From NCBI GenBank assembly GCA_021234155.1, contig JAJEKV010000142.1:970001-1034000 (forward strand): DNA of 64,000 nt, in the 5' to 3' direction. Each line of letters starts with the position of its first letter. The stretch's first letter is position 1. Positions 32,790 through 44,460 of the stretch are shown piece after piece. The notes below the pieces were generated by a model. That model had not been told where the DNA came from. It saw only the letters and a program-made list of their open reading frames with translations, and made no database searches. A program made the position numbers and the translations under genes. Origin of the DNA: Isoetes taiwanensis. Lineage: Eukaryota; Streptophyta; Lycopodiopsida; Isoetales; Isoetaceae.

Positions 32790-34617
32790 TTGCATCAAGA
32801 TTCAATTTCGTTTTCAGATTTGGGAGCAGATCTGGAGTCTAATTCTCGGATCCAGGAGATTTTGATTCCATTTACCGATCTAGAAGGTAATCCAATTTCG
32901 TTTTTCAAATTGAAGGGAGATTCAATTTCGTTTTTCCAATTTCAAGAAACCCAAGAAGAGGCAGAGATGGTTGTATTACCACCTATGGTATGGAGTTTTC
33001 AGACAATGGAGATTCCAAAGTTTGATGATCTGGTGGATCGGGATCCTTTGAAGCATATCGTGAAGTTTGAGAGGTACTGCCAGCAATGTAAGTTACCGGC
33101 TGCTGATTACTTGCTTTGGTTTCATAGTTCTTTGCAAGATTCAGTGGAGGAATGGGCACAAACCCAGCCAGATACCATGACATATCAGGAATTAAAGGAA
33201 GCTTTCATTGCTAATTATCAAGAAGTTCATGGTAAGGATAAGACTATGGAACGGTGGGCCAATTTCACACAAACAGAAGATGAATCAATTAGAGAGTATA
33301 ATCAGAGGTACATTGCGGTTCTCAAAGCCGTGGTTCATTGGAAGATTGCAAGGAGTGATAAAATGGATATTCAATGGTATGTGAAGGGGCTGAAACGAGC
33401 TATTGCTCATAAGGTGAAGGCTAAACAACCTACATTGTTAAAGGCACAAAAGTATGCACTCAAGGTTGAAGAAAAGTTGGGATACATTCGTGAGGTTGCT
33501 GCTCCAGAGCACAAAACAAAGGATATTGCAGCCAAGATTTCTAAGCTTACAATTGGTGAGAAGCCAAGGGAAGTTCAATTTATTACTTGCGAGTATTGTG
33601 GGTCTATTGTACATTCTGATACTACATGTAGATTGCTGAAATTCTGCTCAAGATGCCAAATAAAAGGTCATAATGATCAAGAATGTAGGGAGAAGAGATT
33701 CTTTGAGAGGGCCAATCTGGTATTTCTGTTATGCAACAAGCACCACCTATTCCTATTTAACTAATGCAAGCAGCACCTATCATACCACAAGTTCCAATGA
33801 TGCCACAAACTCCAATTGCCCAACAAGCTCCAATGAGTTCTAGCAAATTTTGCAGCCAAAACAGGGATGGTATCCAAGTAAGGCTCAATTGTATTGCAAA
33901 TTATGTGATAAATTCAAGCATGATGAGAGTACTTGTTGGAAGATCCATGGGAAACCAGAATGGGCAACCAACAAGTATCCACCAAGGCAGCAAGTATTTG
34001 AATCAGTACCTCTTCCTAATAATGATGTTCGCATTCAAGATGCAAAGTACATTGATAATCCTCAAGTTAAGGCTCTTATTGAGGAGCTTAAGAAGAAAGA
34101 GAAGGCACAATCAGTAGTAAATTGTGGATTTGTTGAGGTGGAGAATAATCCATTTCAGCAAGAAGAAGAGATTGGAGAAGTAAATACGGTTACAAGATCA
34201 CAAAAGGTGGTTCAAGAACCAAAAGTAGTGCCAATTGCGGAGAAGACTAAGATCTCTTTTCCAAAGGCTTTGAAGGAACAAGCTTTGAAGGTGTCAGCAC
34301 CTAAGAAGGTGCAATTCAATGTGCTGCCCACAGAACAGTTTCAGTCTATAGAAGAAAATCAGTCCATAGTCATGCCTCCTATGGTGCATGAGGAAATTCA
34401 AAATGAAGGTGATGTGACCATCCAGATTTTGGCCACTAAAGTTACACTTACTCTGGAGCAATTGATGCATTATTCTCCAAATTTGTTGCAAGAGTTAGGG
34501 GAAGAACAAAATCAGAAATTTCAATCCAACAAATCATCTCAAATGATACCAATAAGAGTAGAATGGAGCCACCAGCCCGGCAATCCAAGGATCCCGGGCC
34601 ATTTCTTTGTGATGTGA
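32790..34617 (+). pseudogene. Gypsy-type gag polyprotein, frameshifted
   Basis: The capsid (Retrotrans_gag) region reads IPKFDDLVDRDPLKHIVKFE, WFHSSLQDSVEEWAQTQ and GKDKTMERWANFTQTEDESI in the frame 32790-33764. The first ATG near the domain is at 32967. Paired zinc-knuckle-like clusters follow: CEYCGSIVHSDTTC and CSRCQIKGHNDQEC at about 33590-33690. After a frame change at about 33760-33850, a third Cys/His cluster (CKLCDKFKHDESTC) and a linker run to 34617. Retroviral-type gag organises particle assembly and RNA packaging. Confidence 0.8.
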
Positions 34618-35480
34618 GTATTAATGGATATTTAATCAAAGACGCCAACATAGATACTGGCAGCGGAGTGAATGTAATGCCTTACCATATAATGCTTCAA
34701 GTTGGATTGAAAATGATGGAACCGACAACTATGATGCTCAAAGCATTCAATCAAATGAAGGTGCAGCCTATGGGAGTCATAAGAAATGTCTTATGCAAGG
34801 TCTATGAGGTGGAAGCAATCTTGGATTTCATGGTTTTGAAATTTCCAGAGAGTGTGCGTGCTGAAACTTATACTTTGTTGCTGAGTCGTACATGGTTAGA
34901 TGCCGTACAAGATGAGACTTCATGGAGGAAGCACGAAATGAACATCTTTCAAGGAGAACAACAGGTTACTATAGATCATCCTCTGAAATCAGCAAAAGGG
35001 CAGCAAGGTCTTAGTTGTTTTCATGTCTTGGAAGTGGGTGACAGGGAAAAGACTTTGTACAAGTGGTTAAAAGGTACCCAAATTTCAGAAATATGTCATT
35101 TACAACAACAAGTTGCAGATAAGTATATCCAAAGACTTGAAAGTATTGGTGAAGGTGAGTTACAAGAGACTCTTGTCAACATGCAGGAGGAGTCCATTCA
35201 AAGACCCATTGATGAGACTCTATTTCAGCAAGGTATTGATCAAGATCAAGTAGAGATGTTAATTTTGACATCAAGCATGGATGGAATAAATAGAAATCAA
35301 CTCATTATGGAAGGACAAATGTATTTTGATGGTGCATTCTCTAAACTCAAGAATTATGGAGGTGTAGGAGTATTTCTGATATATGGGCATAAAAAGAAGA
35401 TTGTTACATTGAGTATGCCATGGAAAATTTTAGAGCATACTCTGGGATTACTATATTTTCGAACAATCTTGGTAAAGTAA
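34563..35480 (+). pseudogene. Gypsy-type pol remnant: protease joined to RNase H
   Basis: The frame opens in an overlap with gag and encodes a retropepsin-like aspartic protease: ANIDTGSGVNVMPYHIM has the DTG catalytic triplet, and LLLSRTWLDAV follows about 95 residues later. After a linker of roughly 150 residues comes MYFDGAFSKLKNYGGVGVFL, the start of the gypsy RNase H domain. The frame ends at 35480. No reverse transcriptase motif (YxDD) or integrase is seen. Either an in-frame deletion removed RT or this lineage is arranged differently. Confidence 0.72.
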
Positions 35481-35621
35481 ATATGCTACTACTATTTACC
35501 TGTTGAAGTTTTCTCATTACTGAACCATCATCTAATTGAAAACATGCGAGTCTACCTGAGTGTCTCCTTTGTCTAATGGCCCTGAAAAAGAAGTTTGAAC
35601 ACTTCCAATTAAATCCATCCC
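35481..35621. other. Short junction region
   Basis: Unassigned sequence between the gypsy fragment and the T-run that marks the 3' end of the next LINE. Confidence 0.5.
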
Positions 35622-37500
35622 CCCCTTTTTTTTAAGAACAAAAAAAGTTTATTAATCAAAAGTAAGCATTAGAAGATGTACATATCTCATCTAGTTGTAT
35701 AAGCACAAGAAATTGCGCCTGAAACACAAGCCTGAGGCATTATGTACTTACTCCAGCATAGGAGATTAATGATAAGAATGAGAGGATGAAATAAAGCCCA
35801 AGGAATAACTGGTTTGACTGCCTTCTTGCCGAGAAGAATACAACGTCCAAGAGATTGTTTGAGAAGGCATAAACCAGGAGAATCATTTTCACCATTTAGG
35901 AGCCCCCAAATGACTTTTGAGATGAGGACCTTACTATGCAGGAAGAAATCCATCACATCCACGTCATCTGCCCATTTGGGGAGGATGCATTTAGACTAGG
36001 CCACCTTAACTATAGTCCCCTCCTCTGTGCCAGCCCATATGAAGTTTCGGACTATTGCAATGATCTCCTGTCCTTTAACTTGTGGCGCTAGCAATAAGGA
36101 GGCCATATAAACATGGGTACTGCGAGAAGTGATTTGGCCACTGTAATGCGACTAGTGAAAGATAACCTTGCAGTTGACCACCAAAATAGATATTTCTCCA
36201 AATCCTTAATAATTTCTTCCTATGTTGTTCCTGCACTAAAATAAATGCTAATGGGAATTCGAAGTAGCTTTGTGGCCTGTAGATGAGCAAGAAGTTTCCA
36301 TGAATAATCATGAAGACATGCCAGAATTGGAGTGTCCAACTATTAAAGACGTACACTTTTGACCCAACAACACACCGGAAGCGAGTGGGAAGATGTCTAA
36401 GAGCAGTTTTGCAGATTCAAGATTCTTGAAGAAGCCCCTCCATAGACACAATAGTAAATAACTGTGACAATGTCTCCACGACAATTGTAAGAGGAGTGGT
36501 GCTAAAGGGCATCCCTGACGAATACTCCAACCAAGTGGAAACACCTCTGATGGCTCATTATGAAAGAGAACAATAGCTCGAGTAGGGGCATGCAGCTTCA
36601 TGACATCTGATGTGAATTGTTGCCCAAATCTCAATCTGAGCATACACAAGCGCATGAACTTCCAGCTGACACTGTCACATGCCTTCACAAAATCAAGTTT
36701 AAATAGATCACTTCAGATGCGATAACTATATTGTTAAGAATACATCTTCTCGAAAGAAATTCTGATTGAGTTGTATAAATAGACTCAGCCAATGTATCCT
36801 TCACCTCCTCTGCAAATGGCTTGGCAAATATTTTGTATACTGATGATAATAAAATGATGAGTTGCCAATCTGAAATAGTATGAAAATCAGCAAGATGGCA
36901 CTTGTATTCAAAATTTTGTCCAAGGCAGTAGACCATCGAAAGTCACAGAAAGCATCAAATACATCTAGCTCCAACCACTCCCTATAATCTTGAAAGAACT
37001 CAACGGGTATATCATTTAACCCTGAGCATTTCCATTTTTTAAGTTCAAAACTGTCAAACCCAGATCAACAACAGTTATAGCAGTGTATATTGAAAGACGT
37101 TGCTCTTAGAAAATAATGGGAGATATCCTAGACAAAATCGCATCTCCTATTTCTGACCGAAAGGGTAGATGTCTCTCAACAAAAAATGCCTGAAAATGGT
37201 CATGCAGATGCTGCTTGAAATCTGTTGGCTGAGAGAGTACCGAGCCATTTGACAGATGCAATGATGACATGGCTAATATCATGCGACACCACTTAGCTAC
37301 ACAAAAGAAGAAAATCGTGCAACAGTCTCCATCATAGAACCACTGCAAACCTGCTTTAGTTTTTGCTTGTTGGATTTGTTCCTCCTGAACTTTTACTAGT
37401 ATATCACGCTCATGAAAGCCTGGAAGAAGATCCTGCTGAGAGAGAAGACGATCCTGATACAAAGTATCTAGTAAAGCACGATCTGCTACTGTAGACTATA
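35622..37500 (-). mobile_element. LINE (family B-related), minus strand, decayed
   Basis: Read on the minus strand: a pre-RT linker (GLQWFYDGDCCTIFFF, 37462-37106), RT fingers (ISDWQLIILLSSVYKIFAKP and TTQSEFLSRRCILNN, 36936-36685), RT palm (CDSVSWKFMRLCMLRLRFGQ, RQGCPLAPLLLQL, 36688-36308) and a post-RT region (HSKVLISKVIWGLLNGENDS, 35962-35687) like that of LINE-B. A T-run at about 35622-35633 on the + strand corresponds to the poly(A) tail. Multiple stops and frame changes make it non-functional. Confidence 0.82.
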
Positions 37501-37610
37501 TTAAGCCCAACCTTAACCTTTGCTTCCTAAATCTTTTTCAACTCCAGACATTTAATCTCCTCAAGGACTTGTTCTTCTCACTCCTAAGTTAATACCTTCC
37601 TTTCTTATCT

Positions 37611-37645
37611 TATCCTATCCTATCCTATCCTATCCTATCCTATCC
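37611..37645. repeat. Pentanucleotide microsatellite
   Basis: Seven consecutive TATCC units with degenerate TATCT/TATTA units at the edges. Confidence 0.95.
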
Positions 37646-37839
37646 TATTATCTTATTTATTTAAAAGAGTTCTTGATCTAATGCAACCAACTACACCCTT
37701 TTAAACATTATTATTTCTCTTTCCCATACCTTCGCAAACTATTTAATGGCTGCTAAAGTTGATATCATACCCTCCATCCATTGCTTTTGACATCTCTCTG
37801 CAGTCCATACTCTCTAGCAATGATCTGTAAATTCTGCCT

Positions 37840-39030
37840 CCCTGACAATTGCCATTACCCAAAGGCTGAAGGGGAATAATATCATTAGTTTGAGCCAATT
37901 TGCTTACCTTAAAGGCAAAACTATTCTGGACAATGTTGCTACTGCAATCTTGTGCCTTCGTTGGACAAAGGATTTTAATCAAGAGATAGCTCTTTTAAGC
38001 TAGACATCATGAAAACATTCGAGACGAGCAATTGAAATTTCTTAGAGCTATGCTGTAGAAAAGTGGGGAACGTTGCCAAATTGTTTCTAAGCATTCTTCA
38101 AAATTCAACGTCTTTTGTGTTGATTAATGGAGAAAATAGCCCTTTCTTTGAAATCAAAAGAGGGATGAAATAAGGGTGCCTTTTGGCCCTTTTTCTCTTC
38201 ATAACTACACGACAAATTCCAAAAAAGCAAGGGAAGCTGGCATCAAAACAGGTTTGAAATTGCCTTTAAATGATTTGACTGGCCATTTCTTGAATGGGCA
38301 TTTTGCAGATGACATCTTCCTTTTATTATCTATAGACACCAAATCTATCTCCCATGCTAAGATTATCCTTACAACTGTAAAGTGAATCCGACTAAGTCCA
38401 AGCTTACTGCTCATGATCAGATTTTGGGAGGGCACTGCTCTTTTGGACTACAATGTGTACTTTAAAATGCTTGGCATTCTTTCTGCTATCCGAATCAATG
38501 CTGCTGACATTCGGACTGATATCTTTGAGAAATTTTACACCAAGGTCAACTCTCTCGACTCCGAGTAGCTCTCTAAATTTGGCATGGCTATTTTAACAAA
38601 TTATGTCATAGCTTCTGCTCATGTTTATCAATCCTCTTTCATTCTACCTCCTAAGAAAGTCTATAATAAGATGCAGAATATCCTGGGCAGATTCATTTCC
38701 TGTGGCCAAAACAAAAGGTGTTTTTATGGAAGAATGATGCAAGCCGAAGATGATGGGAGGTCTTGGAATCATCAGCATAGAGAAGCATGCTATTGCTCTA
38801 GTTGCCAAAAACTTATTTCGAGCCATCAATGACGAGATAAACCATCCAACGTCCATTCTAATTAAGTATTTTATTTCTAAATGCAAGCCTTATGGTTGGA
38901 ATGTCAAGATACATCTTCCAGATGCTTTTCTTCTTTGATTTCAAGAATCTTACAAACATTCCTCCTCTTATCAGGAAGTGGATCAATGCTTGGCAATAGG
39001 TCAGACATATGTTTACTTGGAATCGAGGCA
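37840..39030 (+). mobile_element. LINE (family D), plus strand, RT part, decayed
   Basis: Traces of a reverse transcriptase in changing frames: SQFAYLKGKTILDNVATAIL near 37890-37950, NGENSPFFEIKRGMK near 38125-38170, then FADDIFLLLSIDTKS (38308-38350), and post-RT sequence GMAILTNYVIASAHVYQSS and GGLGIISIEKHAIALVAKNL to about 38990. Frameshifts occur at short intervals. It appears to continue after an interruption at 40935-41860. Confidence 0.7.
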
Positions 39031-40934
39031 TTTTTCTCTGCTCGGACCAGAGGTGCAGCATCCACCAGAGGAGCTCGGACCAATCAAGACTTAGGGGCTT
39101 CAGCACTGCTTAGGCATTTTTGGGCTCCTTGCCACAGATGATATCAAGGTTTTCCAGGCTTTAAATGACAGAGTTCTCGTTACTTAAGGTTGCAGAGCAG
39201 AGCAGAAGACGGCAGGTAGGGTTTTATTGGAAAAGAAGGCAATCGGAAGTCTCTCGATGCTGCAGGAAACATGGTTCTATACTCCAAGTACGCTGGCAAT
39301 GATTTTCGTGAATTTAGTGTCGGCAATGCCTCTTGCCATCAAGTCTTATAGGTGAATTTCATCTCTGATTCCTGTTTCCAGTAGGGGCTCATCAATAAGA
39401 TCTAGACTTGTTTGGTTCTAGCATAAAAATCTCTCTGCAACAACGCCTTCTTCAGCATCAACCATCTACCACCCCCAATTTCCTCTGCACTCCTGCATCT
39501 AACCTCTGCATCTAACCTCTGCACACCATGAGCTACAGGACACCCAATAGCCAGCGCTTTGGAGTGCGAATGGCCAGGACAAAACCATCGCCAATAGTGC
39601 AGCCCTTGCTCCCACAGCCTCCGCCACGTTCTCCCAGCTCCCGATCTCGGACCCAACTTCATGGCCTGACACCAACTGCTCCAATCAGTTTGCCTTCCTC
39701 TCTATTTGGGCCCCAGCAGCCTCTTAGGATTGGGTTCAACAGCACCCTCGCTTTCCAAGCTCATTGTTTCCCGCCTCCACTCTGGAATCATCTATATGCC
39801 ATTTATTCTGAGGGAGGAAATGTGGCCACATCTCTCACTATTTATGTTGAGCGTTGGACCACGATTCTGCGATTCTTTGAAGGACTTTGTGCCACATTCA
39901 AAGATATCGAGGTGGTGAGAATGCGTGATGCTTTATATGCTTCGATGCGGACATCGACCTCGAGACCGCATCCCTCGTGAAGGGTATGGCTTGAAATCTC
40001 ACAGCATTGAGGCAACACAAGTGTGTTGATGCGAGTTTCGCATTGAGGCCGGACATTGTGTTGATGCGCAGATTCGTGGGCGGTGTTGTGTTGATCACGA
40101 GGAGACTTCGAGTCTCCACGATCCAGGCTTGCCACCATACGGGGTTCTGCTAGCTCCGGCGTCTTCATCACGGGATGCCTCTATGGACTGATACACCCGA
40201 TCCTTAATTTGCGGATTATAGGGGTTAGAGAGCGGATCTGAAAGAATGCATTTGGAGGTAGCAAGGAAATTTTTCTGGAGACAATGCGCGTTCCTCTTTG
40301 GAATTGTGAGTGCCGCCTTTCGGGTGGCAACGCAGCGTCCTAATCGGGCCTCGTCATCTTTCGTTCGCTTCGGGATCGTTGAGTCGGCTCCATATTCTTC
40401 AGCATGGCAACCACCTAAAGGGGAATGCATTCTCGGTACAAGAGGATCTTTCTCCAATACAGTTGTGTAAGCGCAGGGATGAACTCTGTAGAGTAAGGGA
40501 AGCGCGCCAGCATAAGAAATGGGCAGTTTATCGAGGAGGGGCAGCGATTATTCTAGACCATTGGCCTTCCAACCCGTGGATAGGTTATGTCTAGAATATC
40601 TCAATAGCACTAATATCCCTAGCATCCATGAGCATGTTCATCCTGTTTGTATTGGGGCTTTTTTGCCCTCATGTTTTCTTTGGGCCTTGGCCCTTTGTTT
40701 TCTTTGTGGCTTTGTCCTTGGGTTTTGTTTGGGCTTTTGCCTTCTTTGCTCCGGCTGTATGGGCTTCTGCCCTCTTTTCTTGTATGGGTCCCATAACCCT
40801 GTGGGTTTTCGCGGACGATAAAAATCTATCTTTATCTTTATCTCTTTCAGACCATTTTCTGGAATTTTTATATGCTAGGGGAAAACAGTTTAGAATGTCT
40901 GGTAAGACTTCCCAGATCAACCTAAGCTGTAGTA
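39031..40934. other. Probable insertion inside LINE family D
   Basis: This stretch separates two parts of the same LINE reading direction. It contains a 150-codon frame (39528-39980; proline- and serine-rich start, then NVATSLTIYVERWTTILRFF) that I do not recognise. A GC-rich segment at 40050-40460 follows. From 40640 to 40860 a T-rich, G-containing stretch and TTTATC units look like a LINE 3' untranslated end. The boundaries and nature of the insert are uncertain. Confidence 0.4.
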
Positions 40935-41860
40935 AAGCAAAGGCTTAAGCCTAATCTCTCTTTTTGCTCAAGGTAACCCCATACCCTTTGACCATTCAAT
41001 CATAAGTGACTAGGATGAGGCCAATAAAGCTCTTTACAATGCCATTATGGCTTATGTATCCTCAACCTTTTGGAGTAACAACCCCTTGTCTTGGCATCAC
41101 AATGGCTCTTTCATCTTCAAGTTCAAGCATGCATACAAGTTTTGATGCAGAAATAATATCAAACACCTCTGGAAATCCCCCATCAACCCAAAAATCAAGG
41201 TTTTTATTTGGCAACTATGTCATAAGAGCTTGCCACCAATAGCAAGAGATAGAAATGCAATTTTTCATCTACTGACATTTGCCCAAGATGTTTGTTTTCT
41301 GCAGAAAATGAAGATTATTTGCTTAGAACCCGTTTTTGATCTAGTGGACGATTGAAATTGCTTCAGTCAATCTCAATTTGGACCTACCCTCAGACAACCC
41401 CGAACAAGACTTTCTTTTATGTCTAACCAGCGCAGGCATTGGAGTTTTTATATTCTCTTTTGAAAAACATGGGAAGCAAGAAACCAACTGGCCTTCATTA
41501 AAGAGATTATTTGGCCTCAAGCCATCTTGTCTATTCTTTGGATTCATAAAGTTTACTCATGATTTTTATATTTTTGCAGAGAAATTCTTCCTCCCCAGCA
41601 CGCAGATTTACAAAGTAATATCATTCCTGCAAGCTATTAAAGTACCAACACTAGACCTCCCATTGTTAGGTGCTAATACCCAAAAACTAGACCCCAACAT
41701 TCTTAACAAAAAGCCCATTTCATCACTTTTACACTTATGCTCCTGAAAACATACTATATGTGGCTTGAATCTTGTCTGAAGCCATTGCCAATCTACTACC
41801 TTTGAGTGTCAATGATTTCACACCTCTATGTTCCACCTACTGATTTTTTAATCCATTGAG
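40935..41860 (+). mobile_element. LINE family D, C-terminal part, decayed
   Basis: Shifting + strand frames contain WHHNGSFIFKFKHAYK, IKVFIWQLCHKSLP and FAQDVCFLQKM, matching the zf-RVT region that follows the RT in L1-type plant LINEs. Sequence beyond about 41350 retains only weak resemblance. This order fits as the continuation of 37840-39030. Confidence 0.6.
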
Positions 41861-41986
41861 AGATAATTTGGAGAGATAATTTTTTTACTGTACAATCATG
41901 GCCATTATAAAGTATACACTACATTTTAAATACATACCGCCTGCTGTAGTTCGATCAGGCTTGGGCGATCTTCCTACCGTGTAAGT

Positions 41987-43572
41987 ATGGCGGCCGGAAT
42001 GGATGATATGGCTCGCGAGCTCATGGATCTTAAGACCCTTGTTACCAAAACCTTAGAGAAAAGGGGTGTGCTTGCGAGAATTCGGGTATGCCCCATTTTT
42101 TCCTTCAAAATGTGAGTTTAAGTTTGAAATAAGCCCTCCCGTTTATGGCATATATACAGCAATTTATAGACGTCGTACTGTTGTTTGAAGTACCTTTATT
42201 AATCTTCATTTCTGGTTTCTGAGTTGAACATTCTGAATCAAGATTCCCTGGCTTATATTTAGGGTTTCTTTTGTCAAATTTTGTCTTTTTGGGTCGGCAT
42301 ATGGCATATTCAAGCTATGTTTAGTCCAGCCATTATATGAGTTCTGGGCAGGAATTTCGGACTAAGGACTTAATACGGTTTGCTGGGAGAATGTAGATAA
42401 ATTTTATTGTAATGTTATGAATGTGGAGTAGTCATCCTCTGAGGAGAGCAGCATTTTTTGTGGGAAGTGAAGAGCATTGACCTAACACTTTGCTTTTAAC
42501 TGTCGATGGTATTTGCCTACAGCAGAGACTCTGGTGTTTCTGTGTTCCAGATATAAAATGTGGTCATACACGTTTCTCCAATATATTTGTTATTTGTTGG
42601 GGTTCTGAAAATTGAGTGTAACAGCATGGTGAAAAAAAAAAAAAAAAGGGGGAAGAAAAACTGACATGAACAAGTAAATGCTCCTCATTAGCTTTGGTGT
42701 ACTGGTATCTCATACTTTAGCTGCTCCAGGCAGAATTGAGGGCCAATGTGTTCGCAGCAATTGAAGAGCAGGAGCGTGAAGAAGAAGCGAATGGTTCAAA
42801 CACATTTTCACTTATTGGCACATGCAATGAGAAAGCAAAGCGTTTACATGCATCACCAACAGGTTTTATTCTGAATTCATTTCCCAAGTAAAACAATACC
42901 CAGTGACTGATTAAATGTGCATTTACTTTGTCTAGGCAAGATATTGGCCGCATTGGTATGTGAATACCTGGAATGGGCAGAGCTAGAACACACTTTGAAG
43001 GTCTTTCTGCCAGAATGTAATGTGGTTAGTTATAAACTCTGGGCATATTGATTGGTTATTTAACTCTAGAAGAATCATAATTTTCTTTCTGGCATTAGTC
43101 AAATGGATTATCGAGGGCTGAGCTGAGAGAAAAGCTTGGAATGAAGCCTGATGGTGGAAGTGGAAAAGATAGTGAGGAGCCAGCTCCGCTTTTGCTTAAA
43201 GTTTTGGAGGATTATCTAAAGCCAGTGAGTGAAAAGTCTTTGTAATTACGTTGGTTTTAAGTCTGGCGATGTACCTTTCTTGGAAAATATGCCCTTTATT
43301 ATGGTGGCTTGATCTGTGTAGTCTGCAGGCAGGCCATCTAGTACATTGTTGAATAGCGTTGCTCCATCAAATCCTTTAGGGTCAAGCTATGAAGAGCAAT
43401 TTCGAAGATTAGACATTGGTTACAGGTGAAATTTTGAATTTCTAAGTATGATTGGAATCTACCACAGATTATAGTCTTCATTCTTTAATTATGCGCTGTC
43501 TTCATTGGTGTTATGAAATTATGTAAGTAACATTCACAAATTGGCAATTGCAGAGGCATGCGGAGAGAGTAA
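41987..43572 (+). CDS. TON1: TONNEAU1 / FOP-family protein with LisH motif
   Basis: TON1 is the plant relative of the human centrosomal proteins FOP/FOR20. It acts with TRM proteins and a PP2A complex at the cortex to organise microtubule arrays and the preprophase band. Six exons join cleanly: 41987-42085, 42721-42862, 42936-43024, 43099-43224, 43322-43425, 43554-43572, all with GT-AG borders, giving 192 residues. Key stretches are DLKTLVTKTLEKRGVLARIR, AELRANVFAAIEEQE, CNEKAKRLHASPTGK and a LisH dimerisation motif at about residues 80-111 (ILAALVCEYLEWAELEHTL, then KVFLPE). EEPAPLLLKVLEDYLK and YEEQFRRLDIGYRGMRRE end the protein. Arabidopsis TON1 is about 260 residues, so the C-terminal tail here is shorter. 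An extra Leu-Leu at the exon 1-2 joint is a small oddity. The first ATG in a good context was chosen; the frame looks intact. Confidence 0.9.
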
Positions 43573-44190
43573 ATGTGCACATGCAAAGATTTGGAAGCAA
43601 GACTTTTTTACATGGAAAGATCTGCAGGCATACAAAGGTTTCCACTCCGATCCATTCCCTTGGGTTGATGCGCTTACCAAGGGGATTCTCCAATGTATAT
43701 CCAATTCGCCATCTAGAATGATGGTAGTTTGTTTCTAGGAACTCATATTTTATTGTGATTTATGTTAGCAGCCACCTCACTCTCCAGCTGTTACAACCTA
43801 TTTTGGATGAAAATAAGGTCTGGTACAGAGCTGGTGTATAAGTTAGCAGCTGAGAAAATGGAAAAAGAACGTGCCTTTTGGTATGCTGTACCTACCTTTT
43901 TAGCGTTCTGTTGAAGTATGATATTCCTCGATGGAAGGAAAACTGAAGGGTGCAATGATTTATTTAATGGGAGTACCATGTTGCTAGACTGTCGATTACG
44001 TTACAACATGAATATTGTAAAACTAGGTGGGATGCATCTCCAGTTACGTTATGCTGAAAAAAATATACACAGTACAATAAAGAATAGTATAATGCAATGC
44101 AATGGTAGGGAATCGATCTTTTCCCGTCCTTGCAACGAAATGGGTTCGGACCAAAGTACTAAAGTCCACTAGATATCACACCTAATTAAA
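43573..44190. other. TON1 3' flank
   Basis: Contains the probable 3' untranslated region. Frames at 43541-43738 and 43918-44172 overlap or follow the TON1 stop and show no domain. Confidence 0.45.
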
Positions 44191-44194
44191 GGAC

Positions 44195-44460
44195 ACTAGC
44201 TTTAAATAATTGAAGCAGTAAAGATGCCTTGACTTGATTAATTGAATTATTTGGGGCCCATGCTCATCAACGCTGCAAAAATACAATGCTCAACTTGGGA
44301 TTTACCTCTCATAATTGTTGACAGGCAAACTACCTAAAGCCTTAAATAAATAATGAAGCAATAAAGATGCCAAGGCTTGATTAATTGAACTATTTTGTAC
44401 TCATACTCATCAACACTCGCAAAAATACAATGCTAAACTTGGAATTTACCTCGCATAGTA
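44195..44460. repeat. Tandem duplication of about 140 bp
   Basis: Two diverged units start near 44197 and 44339. Both contain GCTTTAAATAA/GCCTTAAATAA, AAAGATGCC, TTGATTAATTGAA and GCAAAAATACAATGCT in the same order. A trace (GCCAAGCAAACTACCTTTT) recurs near 45057. Confidence 0.8.

Noticed and set aside
37611-37645. TATCC array as a CRISPR-like or telomeric repeat
   Set aside because: It is a plain pentanucleotide microsatellite without spacers and unlike the plant telomere unit.
39528-39980. 150-codon frame considered as gag of another retroelement
   Set aside because: No gag motif, zinc knuckle, LTR or primer-binding site is nearby.
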